Shown: in pieces, positions 59,692 through 62,547 of the stretch
Layout: the number at the start of each line of letters is the position of its first letter
Numbering within the stretch: the stretch's first letter is position 1
Assembly: GCA_036309765.1 (NCBI GenBank)
Contig: JAXJTE010000211.1
Coordinates: 1 to 62,547, forward strand
Source: Caryophanon sp036309765
GTDB taxonomy: Bacteria; Bacillota; Bacilli; Bacillales_A; Planococcaceae
DNA length: 62,547 nt
Direction: 5' to 3'
The notes under the pieces: model-generated
The model's input: the letters and a program-made list of their open reading frames with translations, nothing else
What the model was told of the DNA's origin: nothing
Database searches by the model: none
Made by a program: the position numbers and the translations under genes

Positions 59692-60747
59692 TTATTTTGA
59701 AGCGACTAAAATTTTAATTTGCTCTTTATCGTTCACTAATGTTTCGAAGCCTTCTGTCACGACGTCGTCTAACGTAATGCGTTTTGTCACTAGCTGCTCA
59801 GCTGGGAAATACCCTTTTGTCATTAAGTTCATGACCGCTGGGAAAATGTCACGGTATGCGATGATGCCTTTCACACTGCGCTCTGATAGCACGATATTGT
59901 TCGGCTGAATCGATGCTTCCGTTTCCCAAATTGATACGATAATCGTTTCGCCTTCAAATGAAGTGGAATCAATCGCTTGCTTTAGAACAACCGGTACGCC
60001 TGTTACTTCAAACGCTACGTCTGCACCGCCGTTTGTTAGCTCGTGAATTTTCGCTGCAACGTCCGCTTCTTCAGCCGGATTAATAACCGCCGTTGCGCCA
60101 AGCTCTAACGCCTTTTCGCCGCGCGACTTCGATAATTCGACCGCATAAATTTCCGCCGCACCTGCTACTTTTAATGCTTCGATTACAAGTAAGCCAATCG
60201 GACCGACACCGAACACGACCGCTTTATCGCCCGCCTTTAGCTTACTTAAACGAACCGAATGTAGTGCTACTGCAGCAGGCTCGACTAAAGCACCTTGCTC
60301 TAGCGATAATCCTTCTGGCATTTTATGTACCCAACGCTCATCAACTACGGTAAATTCAGAGAAACCACCGCCGCCACCTGATAACCCATGGAAGCCTAAA
60401 TGCTTACAAATATTATATTTGCCTTTTAAGCATGCAGCACATTCGCCACAAGCTAAGATCGGCTCAACGACAACTAAATCACCAATGTTTACGCTCGTCA
60501 CACCTTCGCCTACTTCGACAACCGTTCCCGAAAACTCATGCCCCATCACAATCGGTGCAACTTCTTTACTTACTGGGTGAGGCGCATCTACTGGAACAAA
60601 AATTGGTCCTGCTACATATTCATGAAGGTCACTACCGCAAATCCCTGTCCATGCAACTTCGATTTTTACACGACCTGCCGTTACTTGCGGCTCTTCAATA
60701 TTTTCAACGCGAATATCCTTTGCTTTATACCAACGTGCAGCTTTCAT
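59692..60747 (-). CDS. bdhA: 2,3-butanediol dehydrogenase
   Basis: This 351-residue zinc- and NAD-dependent enzyme interconverts acetoin and butanediol. Landmarks of the BdhA branch are GICGSDLHEYVAGPIFVP, VMGHEFSGTVVEVGEG, the structural zinc set CGECAACLKGKYNIC, GLSGGGGGFSEF and VFGVGPIGLLVIEALK. ATG 60747 has CGGAGTGA upstream; the frame can be extended nine bases to another ATG with no better site. Single gene. No acetoin synthesis genes (als) are in the window. Confidence 0.95.
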   Translation of the reverse strand: MKAARWYKAKDIRVENIEEPQVTAGRVKIEVAWTGICGSDLHEYVAGPIFVPVDAPHPVSKEVAPIVMGHEFSGTVVEVGEGVTSVNIGDLVVVEPILACGECAACLKGKYNICKHLGFHGLSGGGGGFSEFTVVDERWVHKMPEGLSLEQGALVEPAAVALHSVRLSKLKAGDKAVVFGVGPIGLLVIEALKVAGAAEIYAVELSKSRGEKALELGATAVINPAEEADVAAKIHELTNGGADVAFEVTGVPVVLKQAIDSTSFEGETIIVSIWETEASIQPNNIVLSERSVKGIIAYRDIFPAVMNLMTKGYFPAEQLVTKRITLDDVVTEGFETLVNDKEQIKILVASK

Positions 60748-61037
60748 CAACATCACTCCGTTAAAAGTAGTTACCGCCTATGCAGTACTTCCTTAATTAT
60801 ACATAAATCCACCAACCAACTTTATGAATATAATGTTAATTTTTTATAAATAAAAAGAAATTATAGTCGCTGTAAAGAAGGAAAAAGCGGCTGTGTGCGA
60901 GAATCGGTTCGCATACGGTCGCTTTTATTTGTTCATAATATCTATTACTCATAATTCGATTTATATGCCTTCTGTTACAAAGCATCATTACTCACCATTC
61001 AATTCAAAAGATACTATAAAATTTAGTAGTAATAAGA
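60748..61037. other. Intergenic junction before the low-GC three-gene operon
   Basis: AT-rich, with the promoter of bdhA and one strong hairpin at 60883-60926. Base composition drops from here to the end of the window. Confidence 0.5.
60883..60926. terminator. Bidirectional terminator similar to the bdhA terminator
   Basis: AAAGCGGCTGTGTGCGA pairs with TCGCATACGGTCGCTTT throughout (three G-T). Its arms resemble those of the hairpin at 59642-59684 (GCGGTCGTATGCGAG), so the two are related copies flanking bdhA. Confidence 0.85.
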
Positions 61038-61481
61038 CTAATTTTCATCAGACTCGAAGCCTTTATTTTTACTCATAGATTGAAGTAGTTCTTCAATTGA
61101 TATTAATGGTAAAGTAACACTTTCACCACCAGATGCCGATGTCAATGTAGTAATAAAACTTCTGACATAAGGTAACGTGATATTTAAAGCTTGTGCCCCA
61201 AATTCTACAAAAGGTTTGCCTGTATTTTCAGAGTCAAACTCTCCTATAGTAGTTATTTTCAAGTAAAAAGGGACATTTTCTTCTTCGTAATTTTCATCAA
61301 AAATTTGAGTATTTATAATGATAAGACCTTTAGTTTTATCATCTTCCCTCTGCAACAATTGAGGAGATATAGTTAGCTTATAACCATCCGTCATATCCTT
61401 TGATGCATCATAATTATTATTAATTTTATAAATAACATCCGTCGTTTTGATTTCTATTATTTTCATAAATTCTTGTAACAT
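61038..61481 (-). CDS. SecB-like chaperone of a toxin-antitoxin-chaperone operon
   Basis: This 147-residue protein follows the SecB layout: beta strands, PFYLKITTIGEF at 71-82, then LPYVRSFITTLTSASGG and the closing VTLPLISIEELL. In SecB the matching region is PYxRxxIxxLTxxxG...LPxINF. General SecB is absent from most Gram-positives, and SecB-like proteins there usually belong to toxin-antitoxin-chaperone systems. GGAGGT lies inside the end of the preceding gene, 3 bases separate stop and start, so translation is coupled. It probably controls the antitoxin, as known for such systems. Confidence 0.75.
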   Translation of the reverse strand: MLQEFMKIIEIKTTDVIYKINNNYDASKDMTDGYKLTISPQLLQREDDKTKGLIIINTQIFDENYEEENVPFYLKITTIGEFDSENTGKPFVEFGAQALNITLPYVRSFITTLTSASGGESVTLPLISIEELLQSMSKNKGFESDEN

Positions 61482-61484
61482 AAT

Positions 61485-61871
61485 TTAACCTCCAACTAGT
61501 TCTAAACATACATATCCACTTTCAATAGCTTGACTTTCCTCAATTTTAATAATGGAAGTAGACTTCTTCGCACTTTTATATGGTGACTGTAAAATCGTAA
61601 TATAATTCGAAAATGTTTGTGAAGAAAAATTCTGTACTTGATGATTATATTGAACAGGCAAAACTTCAATTAAAGAGTGCTGTAAACTATTAGGATAATC
61701 AAACCTAACTAAATCGGAAGGTTCTGTAAAAGTCTCAAGAAAAATTTGGCCATGATATTTTTCTTTCTTTAATTCTACTTCAAATCCATGATTTTCAAAA
61801 ATTCCTTTTAATACTTTAGGTGTAATATGTGACATATAATTCTCTAAAGGCTTTTTGAATTTAAACCCCAT
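61485..61871 (-). CDS. Candidate antitoxin between toxin-like and SecB-like genes
   Basis: A 128-residue soluble protein with no family I can name and no helix-turn-helix. Visible: N-terminal KKPLENYMSHITPKVLKGIFENHGF, a central beta-rich part and a hydrophobic end IESGYVCLELVGG, where a chaperone-addiction segment would be expected. ATG 61871 has AAAGGGGAG 7 bases upstream and overlaps the toxin-like gene by 11 bases; the longer frame to 61895 has no site. Its role as antitoxin is inferred from position only. Confidence 0.7.
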   Translation of the reverse strand: MGFKFKKPLENYMSHITPKVLKGIFENHGFEVELKKEKYHGQIFLETFTEPSDLVRFDYPNSLQHSLIEVLPVQYNHQVQNFSSQTFSNYITILQSPYKSAKKSTSIIKIEESQAIESGYVCLELVGG

Positions 61872-62412
61872 CGTATAACTCCCCTTTCGTTGCAATAGTA
61901 TGATCGATTACGCATAATTCAGTTCCATTAAAAAAATTTGAAATAAAAAACTTGTTATCAATCGAATATTGTTTCGTAGGTGTATAAGTATCTTTAATAA
62001 CCAATTTAATATTAACTTGATCTTCTTGGAAAATAGCCTTAATCATCGCGTCAATTACAATTCCATCAATGCAATTTCTTTTTCCACGTAGCTTACTAAA
62101 TGTATTTTTAGCTTCCTCAAGCATAGATTGACGGAAATCTAAGAAGTTTTGAAAAGTCTCTGGATCATTAAAATCTAATACAAATTCATCATCAACCTCG
62201 ATGTCAGATTTTATAATTCTTATCGGTTTCTCAGGATACATTTTTTCTAAAAACTGTTTTGCTAGTAACGGATTATCTTTGAAAAAATATGTACCTGACC
62301 CCAAGTCTCCAGGTAAACTCCCGTATTGAGGCTTTCTTTTTCTTAGGTTCCCCTTGTCATCAATTATCGTCCTTGAGGGTTGAATAGTTGCATGATAGCC
62401 TATTAATTTCAT
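61861..62412 (-). CDS. Candidate ADP-ribosyltransferase-fold toxin
   Basis: A 183-residue protein with the H-Y-E pattern of PARP/diphtheria-type ADP-ribosyltransferases: His7 in GYHAT, Tyr42 in GSGTYFF followed by an AKQFLEK helix, and Glu165 in GTELCVID. Between them are DDEFVLDFNDPETF and a long helix. The catalytic assignment is by pattern, not by alignment. It is first of three overlapping genes (toxin-like, small partner, SecB-like chaperone), the order of the E. coli anti-phage system CmdTAC, whose CmdT modifies mRNA. ATG 62412 has GGGGAA 7 bases upstream. Confidence 0.7.
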   Translation of the reverse strand: MKLIGYHATIQPSRTIIDDKGNLRKRKPQYGSLPGDLGSGTYFFKDNPLLAKQFLEKMYPEKPIRIIKSDIEVDDEFVLDFNDPETFQNFLDFRQSMLEEAKNTFSKLRGKRNCIDGIVIDAMIKAIFQEDQVNIKLVIKDTYTPTKQYSIDNKFFISNFFNGTELCVIDHTIATKGELYDGV

Positions 62413-62547
62413 ATTATTATTCCCCAAATTCCCTCATTTTAAAATATACATAGCATTCTAATAACTATTTTATCAAAAGGTTAAAACATAAACTACCTTA
62501 TTTTTACATCTTTATTTTATAACTTACTTGTTATTTAATTATTTCAA
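62413..62547 (-). promoter_or_regulatory. AT-rich upstream region of the toxin-like operon
   Basis: The last 135 bases are strongly AT-rich. TTGATA followed after 18 bases by TATGTA, or a TAGAAT further in, could serve as promoter elements on the minus strand; none is convincing. No inverted repeat that would be an obvious operator is seen. Confidence 0.35.

Noticed and set aside
1..62547. CRISPR arrays, tRNA and rRNA genes, prophage modules
   Set aside because: No regularly spaced repeats, no cloverleaf-like segments noticed, and no capsid, tail, integrase or lysis genes; only the DUF2829 gene is phage-like.

Overview
The window reads as chromosomal DNA of a motile, aerobic, low-to-middle-GC Firmicute of the Bacillales. 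Most genes have their closest recognisable relatives in Bacillus, Lysinibacillus, Solibacillus, Kurthia or Caryophanon (yfkH/yfkI/yfkK set, ytiB, yfmL, thiT with a TPP riboswitch, psuKG, sbcDC, bdhA). A D-aspartate-ligase-like ATP-grasp enzyme suggests a Lys-D-Asp or Lys-D-Glu cross-linked wall, as found in Caryophanaceae (Planococcaceae). This placement is inference: there is no rRNA in the window. No rRNA, tRNA or CRISPR array was seen.

Layout. 1-1824: an IS1182-family insertion sequence with matching ends. 1887-6086: an iron/zinc-type P1B-4 ATPase behind PerR-like and Fur-like boxes, a carboxymuconolactone-decarboxylase-family gene, and the yfkH/yfkI/yfkK set. 6097-8155: pseudouridine catabolism (psuK-psuG) with a candidate autoregulatory operator. 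8205-9852: motA-motB with a SigD-like promoter. 9923-20288: household genes (aminopeptidase, carbonic anhydrase, oligopeptidase F, PPK2, wall ligase, methionine aminopeptidase, ThiT) plus two small unrecognised proteins. 20298-28988: sbcDC, a GDSL hydrolase, a DECD-box helicase, a C39-like lipoprotein that has lost its catalytic residues, and an acyl-CoA dehydrogenase. 29174-46266: a signalling block with a globin-sensor chemoreceptor, two more chemoreceptors, a FIST-domain sensor overlapping one of them, two tandem TPR-like/GGDEF proteins and a degenerate HD-GYP protein, interrupted by a radical SAM/CWC pair, DUF2252 and a tRNA-dihydrouridine synthase. 46335-50232: a large LuxR/MalT-type regulator beside a zinc alcohol dehydrogenase. 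50239-59396: more chemosensing (an orphan TRAP binding lipoprotein with a chemoreceptor, a PAS chemoreceptor, a 4HB-type chemoreceptor), a queuosine-precursor transporter with an unusual leader RNA, and a Tad2-like (DUF2829) small protein. 59692-60747: butanediol dehydrogenase.

61038-62412 is distinctly AT-rich and holds a compact, overlapping three-gene operon: an ADP-ribosyltransferase-fold protein (H-Y-E type motifs), a small unrecognised partner and a SecB-like chaperone. The order and content match toxin-antitoxin-chaperone anti-phage systems of the CmdTAC kind, here in a Gram-positive. This is the most interesting object in the window.

Other items worth attention: a 640-bp gene-free stretch at 37597-38236 with a Rex/FNR-type palindrome and a terminator on the minus strand (candidate regulated small RNA), a 156-bp MITE-like element at 40032-40187, the queT leader with an anti-Shine-Dalgarno switch, and a terminator that doubles as a ribosome-binding-site sequestering hairpin at 3857-3904. 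Six chemoreceptors, MotAB and several c-di-GMP proteins within one window indicate heavy investment in taxis. Where a start codon was moved from the longest possible frame, the ribosome binding site that decided it is given.
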